Source: JBOGJG01 sp050747825 (GTDB lineage Bacteria; Acidobacteriota; UBA6911; RPQK01; JBOGJG01). Taken from it: DNA of 8,905 bases. The notes below the pieces were generated by a model. That model saw only the letters and a program-made list of their open reading frames with translations. It did no database searches and was not told where the DNA came from. The stretch lies in the NCBI GenBank assembly GCA_050747825.1, contig JBOGJG010000009.1, positions 1 through 8,905 on the forward strand, in the 5' to 3' direction. Shown in pieces: positions 1 through 5,848 of the stretch. Within the stretch, counting starts at the first letter, position 1. Each line of letters opens with the position of its first letter. Made by a program: the position numbers and the translations under genes.

Positions 1-2
1 CC

Positions 3-83
3 GAGGTGCCTGAATCTTCCGACTCCATCCGTGTCATGAGGTATTACCGCGCCCTCTGGCTGGCCTATCAAGGGCTTATTTAG
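3..83 (+). CDS. 3' end of an unidentified protein-coding gene (partial)
   Basis: An open frame enters from the left edge and runs 26 codons to a TAG at 81-83. The visible C-terminus begins EVPESSDSIRVM and ends with an aromatic-rich, probably helical stretch (RYYRALWLAYQGLI). Codon choice is ordinary for this window (many C/G third positions), and the competing frames on both strands have stops, which supports a real gene end. I do not recognise the family from so short a tail. A palindrome starts 14 bp after the stop, where a terminator or a mobile-element end would be expected. The start and most of the gene lie outside the window. Confidence 0.4.
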   Translation, partial: EVPESSDSIRVMRYYRALWLAYQGLI

Positions 84-97
84 TCACCCGTGGAAAC

Positions 98-116
98 CCA
101 CCGTCTGTGACGGTGG
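98..116. terminator. Perfect 8-bp hairpin after the upstream gene; candidate terminator or element end
   Basis: CCACCGTC (98-105) and GACGGTGG (109-116) are exact reverse complements separated by TGT. The hairpin lies 14 bp past the stop of the partial gene. It is stable and G+C-rich but has no T-run on either side, so it is not a textbook intrinsic terminator. A second palindrome follows within 10 bp, so it may belong to a REP-like or IS200/IS605-like end instead. Confidence 0.4.
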
Positions 117-122
117 TGATAT

Positions 123-147
123 GTGCCGTGGGCTTTGCCCGTACCAC
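123..147. repeat. Imperfect palindrome, second of a pair
   Basis: GTG (123-125) pairs with CAC (145-147), and GGGC (130-133) pairs with GCCC (137-140) around a TTT loop. Between them are two G-T wobbles and two mismatches. It sits between the perfect hairpin at 98-116 and the heptamer array. Paired palindromes between a gene end and a repeat array resemble REP-type intergenic elements, but no second copy is in the window to confirm that. Confidence 0.3.
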
Positions 148-149
148 GA

Positions 150-181
150 GCTGACCGCTGACCGGTTCGAAGATGGTCAGC
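150..181. repeat. Inverted heptamer dimer facing the array
   Basis: GCTGACCGCTGACC (150-163) is the exact reverse complement of two array units (GGTCAGC twice). With the first forward copy at 175-181 it forms a 7-bp stem (157-163 with 175-181) closed by an 11-nt loop. The array therefore has a short oppositely oriented block at its left edge, giving it hairpin-forming potential. Confidence 0.6.
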
Positions 182-330
182 CGGTTCAGTGGCCAGCGGT
201 CAGCGGTCAGCGGCCAGCGGTCAGTGGTCAGCGGTCAGTGGTCAGCGGTCAACAGTCAGTGGTCAGCGGCCAGCGCTCAGCGGTCAGCGGTCAGTGGTCA
301 GCGGTCAGCGGTCAGTGGTCAGCGGTCAGC
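175..330. repeat. 7-bp tandem repeat array, consensus GGTCAGC/T, 21 contiguous units plus one outlier
   Basis: From 184 to 330 the sequence divides into exactly 21 heptamers with no indel: 10 GGTCAGC, 4 GGTCAGT, 3 GGCCAGC and single variants (GTTCAGT, GGTCAAC, AGTCAGT, GCTCAGC). One more GGTCAGC lies at 175-181. As 7 is not a multiple of 3, every frame reads all phases: the plus strand has no stop in any frame, while the minus strand (GCTGACC) meets TGA in every frame within 21 bp. This explains several long but spurious plus-strand frames rich in Ser, Val, Gly and Gln. The array's right end overlaps the last codons and stop of the DUF336 gene. Heptamer arrays of this general kind are known in cyanobacteria and some soil bacteria; their function is unsettled. 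Confidence 0.9.
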
Positions 331-765
331 GTCAACCGCGGCCAGCAGTGCGTCAATGCCCGCCTGGGCCACGACTGTATCCTGATCCACGGAGCCGCTG
401 CTGCAGCCAATCCCTCCGATGGTTTGTCCATCGATAACAATCGGCAGTCCGCCTCCAAAGATCATGAAGCGGCCCTGGTTGCTGACGTGAATACCGAAAG
501 CTGGGCCACCCGGACCTGCTATCTCTCCGTACTTGGCCGTAGGCGTTCGCGCGGCGGCAGCAGTAAACGCCTTGCTGACGGCCACGTCGATGCTGGTCAG
601 CTTGGCGCCGTCCATCCGGTGAAAGCAAAGCAGGTTGGCGCCGGCATCCACGATGGCTATATCCATATCCACTGCGATTGCTCGCGCCTTCACTTCGGCG
701 GCTTCCATCATTAGCTTGGCTCCTTCGAGCGTGAGTTCAATACGGTCTCGCCTGAGGTGGCTCAT
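319..765 (-). CDS. GlcG/HbpS-like DUF336 protein (putative heme-binding)
   Basis: A 148-residue protein matching the GlcG/HbpS/DUF336 family, whose members include the Streptomyces extracellular heme-binding HbpS and the C-terminal domain of PduO-type cobalamin adenosyltransferases. Family landmarks in order: the N-terminal helix with LEGAKLMMEAAE (about 13-24), VDAGANLLCFHRMDGA (39-54), the S-x-D-x-A-x-x-KA helix (58-66), FGGGLPIVIDGQTIGGIG (103-120) and a closing D-x-x-x-A-x-AGIDAL helix. There is no signal peptide, so it is probably cytoplasmic. The ATG overlaps the stop of the upstream split-barrel gene (ATGA), implying coupled translation. The last residues after AGIDALLAAVD are read from heptamer-repeat DNA, and the TGA is a repeat unit, so the natural C-terminus has probably been altered. 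The heme ligand is inferred from the family; GlcG itself has no firm function. Confidence 0.85.
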   Translation of the reverse strand: MSHLRRDRIELTLEGAKLMMEAAEVKARAIAVDMDIAIVDAGANLLCFHRMDGAKLTSIDVAVSKAFTAAAARTPTAKYGEIAGPGGPAFGIHVSNQGRFMIFGGGLPIVIDGQTIGGIGCSSGSVDQDTVVAQAGIDALLAAVDADR

Positions 766-1238
766 ACTTTTCGCATCTGCTCAATCAGTTGAATAACTTT
801 TTGCCTCAGGTCGGCCCGCCTGCCGGTCTCTTCCTGGGCGCTCCCGAAGCGGATTCCGGTCTTAAGGAAGACTTCACCCTCTTCAGCCGAAGGGAAGTCT
901 TCCAGGACTGCCTCTAGCTTGAATTGAAAGACCGTCTGCGAATCGAAATCAGTCACTTGCCTGGTCCGGCCTTTCAAGTAGTATACAAAGTCGCTGTGCA
1001 CAAAGATCAAAGCACAGCGGCTCCGCTCGCGCAAAAACTTGGAGGACCGGCTGAAGGAATTAATAAAAAAATATAACTCCTGGTGGCAGTAGGCGAGTTC
1101 GAAATAAGAAAGGAGCGCGACATGCGGAAAGCCTTCCTGGTCGATACTTACGAGCGGAATAGCATTGAACCGCGGAGACTCCTTACTGACCTCAGCAATG
1201 ATATCGATCGGCAGTCTTGAACCGAGCTCTCGCGACAT
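762..1238 (-). CDS. Pyridoxamine 5'-phosphate oxidase-like FMN-binding split-barrel protein
   Basis: A 158-residue protein with the split-barrel pattern: an early strand LVSIDQEGFPHVALLSYFEL (about 29-48), then LYFFINSFSRSSKFLRERSRCALIFV (55-80), where a predicted strand leads into the R/S-x-K-x-x-N/R-L helix typical of the fold, then YYLKGRTRQV. The family covers PNPx-like oxidases, HugZ-type heme oxygenases and F420/FMN-binding reductases; the sequence alone does not pick one. It lacks a signal peptide. Its stop overlaps the ATG of the DUF336 gene by 4 bp, so the two are co-translated and likely share a process. It starts 41 bp from the divergent mutT start; the spacer contains no convincing Shine-Dalgarno sequence close to this ATG. 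I infer a flavin- or heme-linked role, not a demonstrated one. Confidence 0.75.
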   Translation of the reverse strand: MSRELGSRLPIDIIAEVSKESPRFNAIPLVSIDQEGFPHVALLSYFELAYCHQELYFFINSFSRSSKFLRERSRCALIFVHSDFVYYLKGRTRQVTDFDSQTVFQFKLEAVLEDFPSAEEGEVFLKTGIRFGSAQEETGRRADLRQKVIQLIEQMRKV

Positions 1239-1279
1239 TCGGCCCGGATTCTTTCACCGGCCGACTTTAAAATCAATCC

Positions 1280-1690
1280 GTGCCACAAAAACCATTGCGC
1301 CTGCAGATTGCCGTCGCTGTCCTCTGCGCAGAAGACAAAATCTGGATTCAGAAGCGGCGGGAGACAAGACACCTGGACGGTTTCTGGGAGTTCCCGGGAG
1401 GAAAAATCGAAAGGGGAGAATCGCCCGAAGAGGCTCTTTCCCGTGAAGTCCGAGAGGAAATCGGCCTCAGGGTGGATCCTGACAGAATGGAGAAGCTGCT
1501 CATTGAGGACCATGACTATCCTGAGCGGCCTGTTCGCATTCACTTTTTCCTGTGCCGGTTTCCTTCTCTTGATCTGCTGATCGGGCAGGTGAAAGCCAAC
1601 GGATTTTGGGCATCGGCTGACCAACTCGCCGGATTCAAATTCCCTCCGGCCAATCGGCGGGTTATTGAGACCCTTCTAGTCTTAGTCTAG
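1280..1690 (+). CDS. mutT: MutT-type Nudix hydrolase (probable 8-oxo-dGTP diphosphatase)
   Basis: A 136-residue single-domain Nudix protein, close in length to E. coli MutT (129 aa). The Nudix box G-x5-E-x7-R-E-U-x-E-E-x-G-U is perfect at about 41-63 (GKIERGE, then REVREEIGL), supplying the Mg2+-binding glutamates. The preceding KRR, DGFWEFPGG segment is the MutT-type arrangement. This subfamily removes 8-oxo-dGTP and related oxidised nucleotides from the pool, preventing A-to-C transversions; narrower substrate choice cannot be read from sequence. Start is GTG at 1280, as an in-frame TAA at 1268-1270 closes the frame just upstream; no clear Shine-Dalgarno sequence is visible. It is divergent from the split-barrel gene, and its last 9 bp overlap the convergent zinc-ribbon gene. 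Confidence 0.9.
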   Translation: MPQKPLRLQIAVAVLCAEDKIWIQKRRETRHLDGFWEFPGGKIERGESPEEALSREVREEIGLRVDPDRMEKLLIEDHDYPERPVRIHFFLCRFPSLDLLIGQVKANGFWASADQLAGFKFPPANRRVIETLLVLV

Positions 1691-2140
1691 CAGCCCTCCC
1701 ACCAGGCTGACGATCAAGAGCACCAGAGTTAAGGCCACTAGGAAATACATCCATCTTCGGAAACGGACCTTTTCCTCGGCCTGCTCGCGCCTTTTGTTCC
1801 ATTCGATGTCTTCAAACCTGAGCTTGATCTGCTCCAGGTTACGGATTCCCTGGCCAAACTCCAGCTCCCCCGGGATGTATTGAAGATCGATGATCCTGGG
1901 CAGGTACCATAGCGACACGACCACGCCGGCCATGAACAGGAGTAGCCAGATGTTTCGACTGGTAAACAGGACAACAATAAAGAAAATCAGCAGAATCACT
2001 ATCAGCAGAACCAGCCGAAAGTAGCCCCATGGCACAGTAGGCCTGAATACCGCCCCGCAGCGCGGGCACTCGAGCTTCGCCAGTGTAAAGAGTGGGTCCG
2101 TCCATAATCGAGTCCTGCAAACCGGACAGCATTGCGACAT
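1682..2140 (-). CDS. Zinc-ribbon membrane protein of unknown function
   Basis: A 152-residue protein. The N-terminus has two CxxC knuckles, C5-P-V-C8 and C25-P-R-C28, spaced as in a zinc ribbon. A hydrophobic stretch follows at about 40-80 (one long or two short membrane helices, with a SRN turn near 61-63), then a charged segment of about 45 residues rich in Glu/Arg/Lys (likely helical) and a final membrane helix at about 130-150. The ribbon is predicted to be cytoplasmic. The gene begins 5 bp after the serine hydrolase stop, so the two probably form an operon. No Shine-Dalgarno sequence is visible, but the start is fixed by the CPVC motif at residue 5. No name or catalytic role can be given. 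Its TAA lies inside the mutT gene end. Confidence 0.75.
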   Translation of the reverse strand: MSQCCPVCRTRLWTDPLFTLAKLECPRCGAVFRPTVPWGYFRLVLLIVILLIFFIVVLFTSRNIWLLLFMAGVVVSLWYLPRIIDLQYIPGELEFGQGIRNLEQIKLRFEDIEWNKRREQAEEKVRFRRWMYFLVALTLVLLIVSLVGGLLD

Positions 2141-2145
2141 GAAAT

Positions 2146-3375
2146 TTAATGGTAGAAACGCTCCCGTAGCGACTCAGGAATATCCAGAATGGCGGCGGCC
2201 ACGACTGAGGCCACCTTCTTGCGCAGCGGCACGACGTCTCCCTCGCCTTTAGGATGCAACCTGCTGGTAAATAGAATCAGAAACGTCTTCGTAAACGGAT
2301 CAATCCATAAGGACGTACCTGTAAAACCTGTGTGGCCAAAGGAGCCCAGGGGGAACAGAGATCCCCGGACGGTGCTGAAACGAGATCGGATATCAAAACC
2401 GATGCCGCGCAAGTCAGTTTCATCAACAGGACTTTGAGGCGTGGTCATGGTCAGCACCGAGAGAGGAGACAGAATTCTCGTACCGTTGTAGATACCCAGA
2501 TTGAGAATCATCTGGGCGAAAATGGCCGTATCATCGGCTGTGGAAAACAGCCCGGCGTGGCCGGCCAGGCCTCCCATTCTAAAGGTCGTCGGGTCATGCA
2601 CTGCTCCCCTGAGCATCCTGTCTTTTTCCCACCCCGGATAAAGCCAGCGGGGGAACTCCGTGGGAGCGATGCGTGGAATCAGATGCGGAGGCGGTAGAAA
2701 ACCGGTGTCCTTCATTCCCAGAGGCTGGAAAATGCGCTCTTGAGTGAACTCGTGGATGTCTTTTCCGGTCACCTGACAGACGATCTCCGCCAGCACAAAG
2801 TAGTTGATGTCACTGTAAATGAACCTCTCTCCAGGCGGTGCAACCAGTTCTTCCTTGTAAGCCAGTTCTATAGCGGTTTCGTAGCCGGTCCAGGGATCGT
2901 CCAGATCGACATCAGGGCGCAGTCCCGAGTAGTGAGTGAGGAGGTTAAGCAGTGTAATCGACCTTTTCTCGCGATCGTCTTCGGCGGCGAAATCGGGCAA
3001 GTATTCGACTACCGGTTCGGTGAGGGCGATTTTGCCTTCCTCAACCAGGATCATGACCGCGCTGGCCGTGGCCATGACCTTGGTGAGCGAGGCCATATCG
3101 AATATTGTATCCAGGGTCATCGGCTCCTGTTTGCGGACGCGGGCCCGGTCTCCAAAGGCTTTGCGATAGACGACCTTTCCCTGGCGCGCCACCAGGACGA
3201 TGGCTCCAGGGGTCTCCTCCGCCTCTATAGCGGCCTTAATAACTTCATCAATTCGGGCCAACTGTTCGGCTGACATCCCAACCGAGTAGGGATCGCCCTT
3301 CTTCAATACCTCTCCAAAGCTGATCTGAGCGATCAGCAGGACGCATAGCCAAGACACCGTCAATCTTCGGATCAT
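2146..3375 (-). CDS. Exported serine hydrolase, class C beta-lactamase/penicillin-binding-protein fold (PBP4B/YfeW-like)
   Basis: A 409-residue protein of the beta-lactamase (PF00144-type) superfamily. An N-terminal signal peptide (MIRR, then a hydrophobic run to about residue 21) indicates export. Active-site motifs: S96-L-T-K99 (nucleophile Ser and general-base Lys), Y187-S-D189 in place of the usual Y-x-N, and H348-T-G350 in place of K-T-G. An internal VHDP, then MGGLAGHAGLFST segment (about 259-279) is typical of the YfeW/PBP4B and esterase-like branch. This branch includes D-alanyl-D-alanine peptidases and esterases; true beta-lactam hydrolysis is not implied. Overall length suits a single complete domain with no C-terminal membrane anchor. 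Upstream lies a leader with two overlapping hairpins; downstream the zinc-ribbon gene follows at 5 bp. Confidence 0.87.
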   Translation of the reverse strand: MIRRLTVSWLCVLLIAQISFGEVLKKGDPYSVGMSAEQLARIDEVIKAAIEAEETPGAIVLVARQGKVVYRKAFGDRARVRKQEPMTLDTIFDMASLTKVMATASAVMILVEEGKIALTEPVVEYLPDFAAEDDREKRSITLLNLLTHYSGLRPDVDLDDPWTGYETAIELAYKEELVAPPGERFIYSDINYFVLAEIVCQVTGKDIHEFTQERIFQPLGMKDTGFLPPPHLIPRIAPTEFPRWLYPGWEKDRMLRGAVHDPTTFRMGGLAGHAGLFSTADDTAIFAQMILNLGIYNGTRILSPLSVLTMTTPQSPVDETDLRGIGFDIRSRFSTVRGSLFPLGSFGHTGFTGTSLWIDPFTKTFLILFTSRLHPKGEGDVVPLRKKVASVVAAAILDIPESLRERFYH

Positions 3376-3405
3376 CGCTCAATTGTAAGCCAATCCTGTG
3401 GCTAG

Positions 3406-3431
3406 CGCGAGGGCTCCTCGCGTGAGAGCCC
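3406..3431 (-). promoter_or_regulatory. Two mutually exclusive hairpins in the serine hydrolase leader
   Basis: CGCGAGG (3406-3412) pairs with CCTCGCG (3416-3422) around a 3-nt loop. The overlapping GGGCTC (3411-3416) pairs with GAGCCC (3426-3431). The stems share bases, so only one can form at a time. They lie 31-56 bp upstream of the hydrolase start, on its leader side. This could be an attenuation-type switch or chance in G+C-rich DNA; no T-run accompanies either stem. Confidence 0.3.
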
Positions 3432-3534
3432 CCGTGAAGAAAAGAATGATTGGTTTTGCCGCTAAAGTCGCGAAAACCACGCGAAAAACAGCTGAAGCGA
3501 TTGGGAACGCCCCTGGAGATCGCCGGCCTGATTC

Positions 3535-3543
3535 TGGTAAGAT
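3535..3543 (+). promoter_or_regulatory. Candidate extended -10 for the tRNA-Arg gene
   Basis: TGGTAAGAT lies 20 bp before the tRNA 5' end and resembles an extended -10 element (TGn followed by TAAGAT, four of six matches to TATAAT). No convincing -35 box sits 16-18 bp upstream, as expected of an extended -10 promoter. The position suits transcription beginning about ten bases before the mature tRNA. Confidence 0.35.
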
Positions 3544-3562
3544 ATCTACTCATTCCAAACTA

Positions 3563-3639
3563 GCGCCCGTAGCTCAGCCGGATAGAGCGTTGGTCTACGA
3601 AACCAAAGGCCGCAGGTTCGAGTCCTGCCGGGCGCGCCA
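3563..3639 (+). tRNA. tRNA-Arg, anticodon ACG (read as ICG)
   Basis: A complete 77-nt cloverleaf with encoded CCA. Acceptor GCGCCCG (3563-3569) pairs with CGGGCGC (3629-3635), followed by discriminator G and CCA. The D stem is GCTC/GAGC with the A20-containing loop expected for arginine identity. The anticodon stem TTGGT/ACCAA encloses loop CTACGAA, giving anticodon ACG at 3597-3599. The T arm is GCAGG, TTCGAGT, CCTGC (3612-3628). It decodes CGU, CGC and CGA once A34 is deaminated to inosine. It ends 5 bp from the stop codon of the convergent histidine kinase, leaving no room for a terminator between them. A long plus-strand frame through this region (ending in QPDRALVYETKGRRFESC-like residues) is simply translated tRNA. 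Confidence 0.97.
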
Positions 3640-3644
3640 TAGAA

Positions 3645-5801
3645 TCAAGGTTGACTGGCAGCCAGAGAAGCGATGCTTTTGACAAGGTGTTGCGGTTCGA
3701 CCGGCTTGGGCATGTGTATCTGGTAACCCGCCGAGAGGGCGAGGTGGCAATCTTCGGGTCTGGCGTAAGCGGTCAAAGCGACGGCTGAAATACGCCCGCC
3801 CTTCTCCGGCGCCAGCGCCCGAATCTTTCGGATCAGTTCCAGACCATCCTCGCCGGGCATTCCGATATCGGCAATCAAGACGTTAGGCAGCCACTGCTGG
3901 ACCAACTCCAATCCCTCACGAGCCGAGGCGGAGGTCTTCACTTCAACTCCGCAGCGCGACAGGATTGCCGCGACCAGGTCTAGCGCATCTGGTTCATCGT
4001 CCACCACGAGAACCCTCAATCCCGCCAGCCCATCTGGACGATCAAACAAAGGGCCGCCAAATTCGGGTGGTTCCTGGGCCTTGCCGAAAACAGCATCCAT
4101 CATCCGCACTGGCATCGTCACGGTCATTTGCGTACCCTGCCCCTCCCCCTGACTGTGGGCGTGTACAGTTCCACCATGCAATTCCACCAGATGGCGCACA
4201 ATTGCGAGGCCCAGTCCCAGGCCGAAATGTGATCTTTTCGTCGTGCTGTCGCCCTGCCGAAAACGGTCAAACACATAAGGTAAAAAGTCGAGACTGATAC
4301 CCTGCCCTGTGTCGCTCACGGCAATCTCGACCCGGGAGTCGGTGCTTTTGAGATGCACTTTGACACACCCTCCCCGCGGAGTGAATTTAATGGCATTCGA
4401 AAGCAGATTCCACACCACCTGCCGAAGCCGATCCGGATCTCCCAGTAGCGGAGCGACGACGGGGGCGCCTCCCCATTCAAGCTTAATCTCTTTGGCGTCA
4501 GCCGCCGGGCGAACCACATCAATGGCGGTTTCGATCACAGACTTGATCTCAACCGGGCGGATATCCAGGCGAAGCTTCCCGGTGATGATCCGCGAAACAT
4601 CCAGGATGTCATCGATAAGCTGCACCTGCAACCTGGCGTTGCGCTCGATAATTTCCAGGGCGCGCACCTTAGCGGCTTCGTCAAGCTGTCCGGCGCGCAT
4701 CAGACGGGTCCACCCCAGAATAGAGTTCAGAGGCGTGCGCAACTCGTGAGATACGGTCGCCAAAAACTCATCCTTGAGCCGGTTGGCTGTGCGCAGCTCA
4801 TTCTCAATAGTCTTAATCGAAGTAACATCCTGAAAAACAACGATCCCCGTATCGGGATGCCCGGACATAGCTGGAAGCGTATCCGCAAACAGGAGCAGTG
4901 ACAGCTTCCCAGACGGGGTTTGCCAGTCTACCTCCAGGCGATCCAGCCGTTCCCCTCTGGCCAAACGCGCCCAGGGAGTCTCCGCCTCAGACAAGCGATT
5001 CCCCTGCGCATCCATGCAATAGTACTCAGGATGAGCCCGCTCCACTGATTTTCCGGTCGGAAACTCTCCATCTGCCATGGCATGGGCCGTCCGATTGGCA
5101 AACAAAATACGGGCTGTATTTCGCTCCACCAGGAGGATGGGGGAGGGGGCAAAGTTAAGCAACTCCTCCAACCAGGTCCGTTGCGCGTGAAGAGCCGCCT
5201 GCGCCATCTCGCGTTCCTGGATTTCCGCTCTCAAAGCCTCATTAGCCTTGGCCAGTTCACCAGTCCGCTCCTGAACCCGTATCTCCAACTCCTCGCGTGC
5301 CTTGAGCAAAGCTTCCTCAGCCTGCTTCCTTTGAGTGATTTCCGTCTCAAGTGCCTTGATGGCTGACTGCAACTGCCCGGTCCGGTCTTGAACCCGCTCT
5401 TCCAACTCATGGTGAGCCCGAAGCAGCGCCTCTTCCGCTTTTCTACGGGCGGCTGTGAGATGGCTGACGGCTATTCCGCCCAGGATGAACAGGGCCAGGC
5501 GCACTACCTGGCCTGCCTCGTTCGGGAATGAATAAGGGGGATTCAGAAAAAAAAACGCGCCGACGCAGGCAGCCGTGCCCGTGGCCAGTAAACCCGGTCC
5601 TAAGCCGCCGCGCCAGGCGCTGAAGATGACACCAAGGAAGAAGAGGAAGAAGACAGACCGAGTGCCGACTAGAGGCTCAACCAACAGCTCAAGGAAAGCC
5701 AGTAAAAGAATTGAAGCCAGGGCGACGCCATACCCCCCTAGTTTTGAACGGTTCAAAGTCATAAGCTCATCCTGACGATTTTTCCCTGCTGTCCTTTGCA
5801 T
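3645..5801 (-). CDS. Membrane-bound hybrid sensor histidine kinase (DUF4118-like, coiled coil, PAS, HisKA, HATPase, REC)
   Basis: A 718-residue protein. Order: a KdpD-like DUF4118 membrane region (about 22-118, about four helices); a signalling coiled coil (about 118-210) made of two copies of a 39-residue repeat; a PAS-like domain (about 210-330); HisKA with the phosphorylatable H352 in SHELRTPLN; HATPase with N-box N465/N469, DTGQG (497-501), the F-box FDRFRQGD and GLGLGLAIV (527-535); and a C-terminal receiver with acidic pair D601/D602, phospho-acceptor D645, T677 and K699. All catalytic residues are present. The receiver has no output domain, so phosphate probably passes to an Hpt protein or regulator elsewhere. 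Start choice is open: M1 (5801) has AGGA only 4 nt away, whereas M14 (ATG at 5760-5762) has AGGA at 7 nt and may be the true start. It is divergent from moaA; the sensed signal is unknown. Confidence 0.93.
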   Translation of the reverse strand: MQRTAGKNRQDELMTLNRSKLGGYGVALASILLLAFLELLVEPLVGTRSVFFLFFLGVIFSAWRGGLGPGLLATGTAACVGAFFFLNPPYSFPNEAGQVVRLALFILGGIAVSHLTAARRKAEEALLRAHHELEERVQDRTGQLQSAIKALETEITQRKQAEEALLKAREELEIRVQERTGELAKANEALRAEIQEREMAQAALHAQRTWLEELLNFAPSPILLVERNTARILFANRTAHAMADGEFPTGKSVERAHPEYYCMDAQGNRLSEAETPWARLARGERLDRLEVDWQTPSGKLSLLLFADTLPAMSGHPDTGIVVFQDVTSIKTIENELRTANRLKDEFLATVSHELRTPLNSILGWTRLMRAGQLDEAAKVRALEIIERNARLQVQLIDDILDVSRIITGKLRLDIRPVEIKSVIETAIDVVRPAADAKEIKLEWGGAPVVAPLLGDPDRLRQVVWNLLSNAIKFTPRGGCVKVHLKSTDSRVEIAVSDTGQGISLDFLPYVFDRFRQGDSTTKRSHFGLGLGLAIVRHLVELHGGTVHAHSQGEGQGTQMTVTMPVRMMDAVFGKAQEPPEFGGPLFDRPDGLAGLRVLVVDDEPDALDLVAAILSRCGVEVKTSASAREGLELVQQWLPNVLIADIGMPGEDGLELIRKIRALAPEKGGRISAVALTAYARPEDCHLALSAGYQIHMPKPVEPQHLVKSIASLAASQP

Positions 5802-5816
5802 CCAATCCTATACTAA

Positions 5817-5848
5817 TATTAAAGACGCTGCCTATTAAAGACGCTCCC
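5817..5848. repeat. 16-bp tandem duplication between the kinase and moaA starts
   Basis: TATTAAAGACGCTGCC (5817-5832) is followed directly by TATTAAAGACGCTCCC (5833-5848); the copies differ at one base. The pair fills half of the 66-bp gap between two divergent genes, ending 15 bp before the kinase ATG on one side and 19 bp before the moaA ATG on the other. It therefore overlaps the region where both promoters must lie. Adjacent direct copies could be a regulator-binding pair or a recent slippage duplication. Confidence 0.7.

Noticed and set aside
184..330. CRISPR array
   Set aside because: The units are contiguous 7-mers with no spacers, and there are no cas genes nearby.
121..714. Long plus-strand open frames (also 173-385 and 189-437) rich in Ser, Val, Gly and Gln
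   Set aside because: They arise because the heptamer array has no stop codon on this strand in any frame. The rest lies antisense to the DUF336 gene, which has clear family motifs.
1148..1624. 158-codon minus-strand frame opposite mutT
   Set aside because: It is antisense to a perfect Nudix box protein and shows no domain of its own.
2332..3273. Plus-strand frames opposite the serine hydrolase
   Set aside because: They are shadows of a gene with all its active-site motifs on the minus strand.
3471..3495. Short direct repeats of CGCGAAAA in the spacer before the tRNA
   Set aside because: Two 8-bp copies 11-12 bp apart are too short and too weakly placed to call a site.
3398..3682. 94-codon plus-strand frame covering the tRNA
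   Set aside because: Its second half is translated tRNA-Arg, a well-known artefact, and its first half has no recognisable domain.
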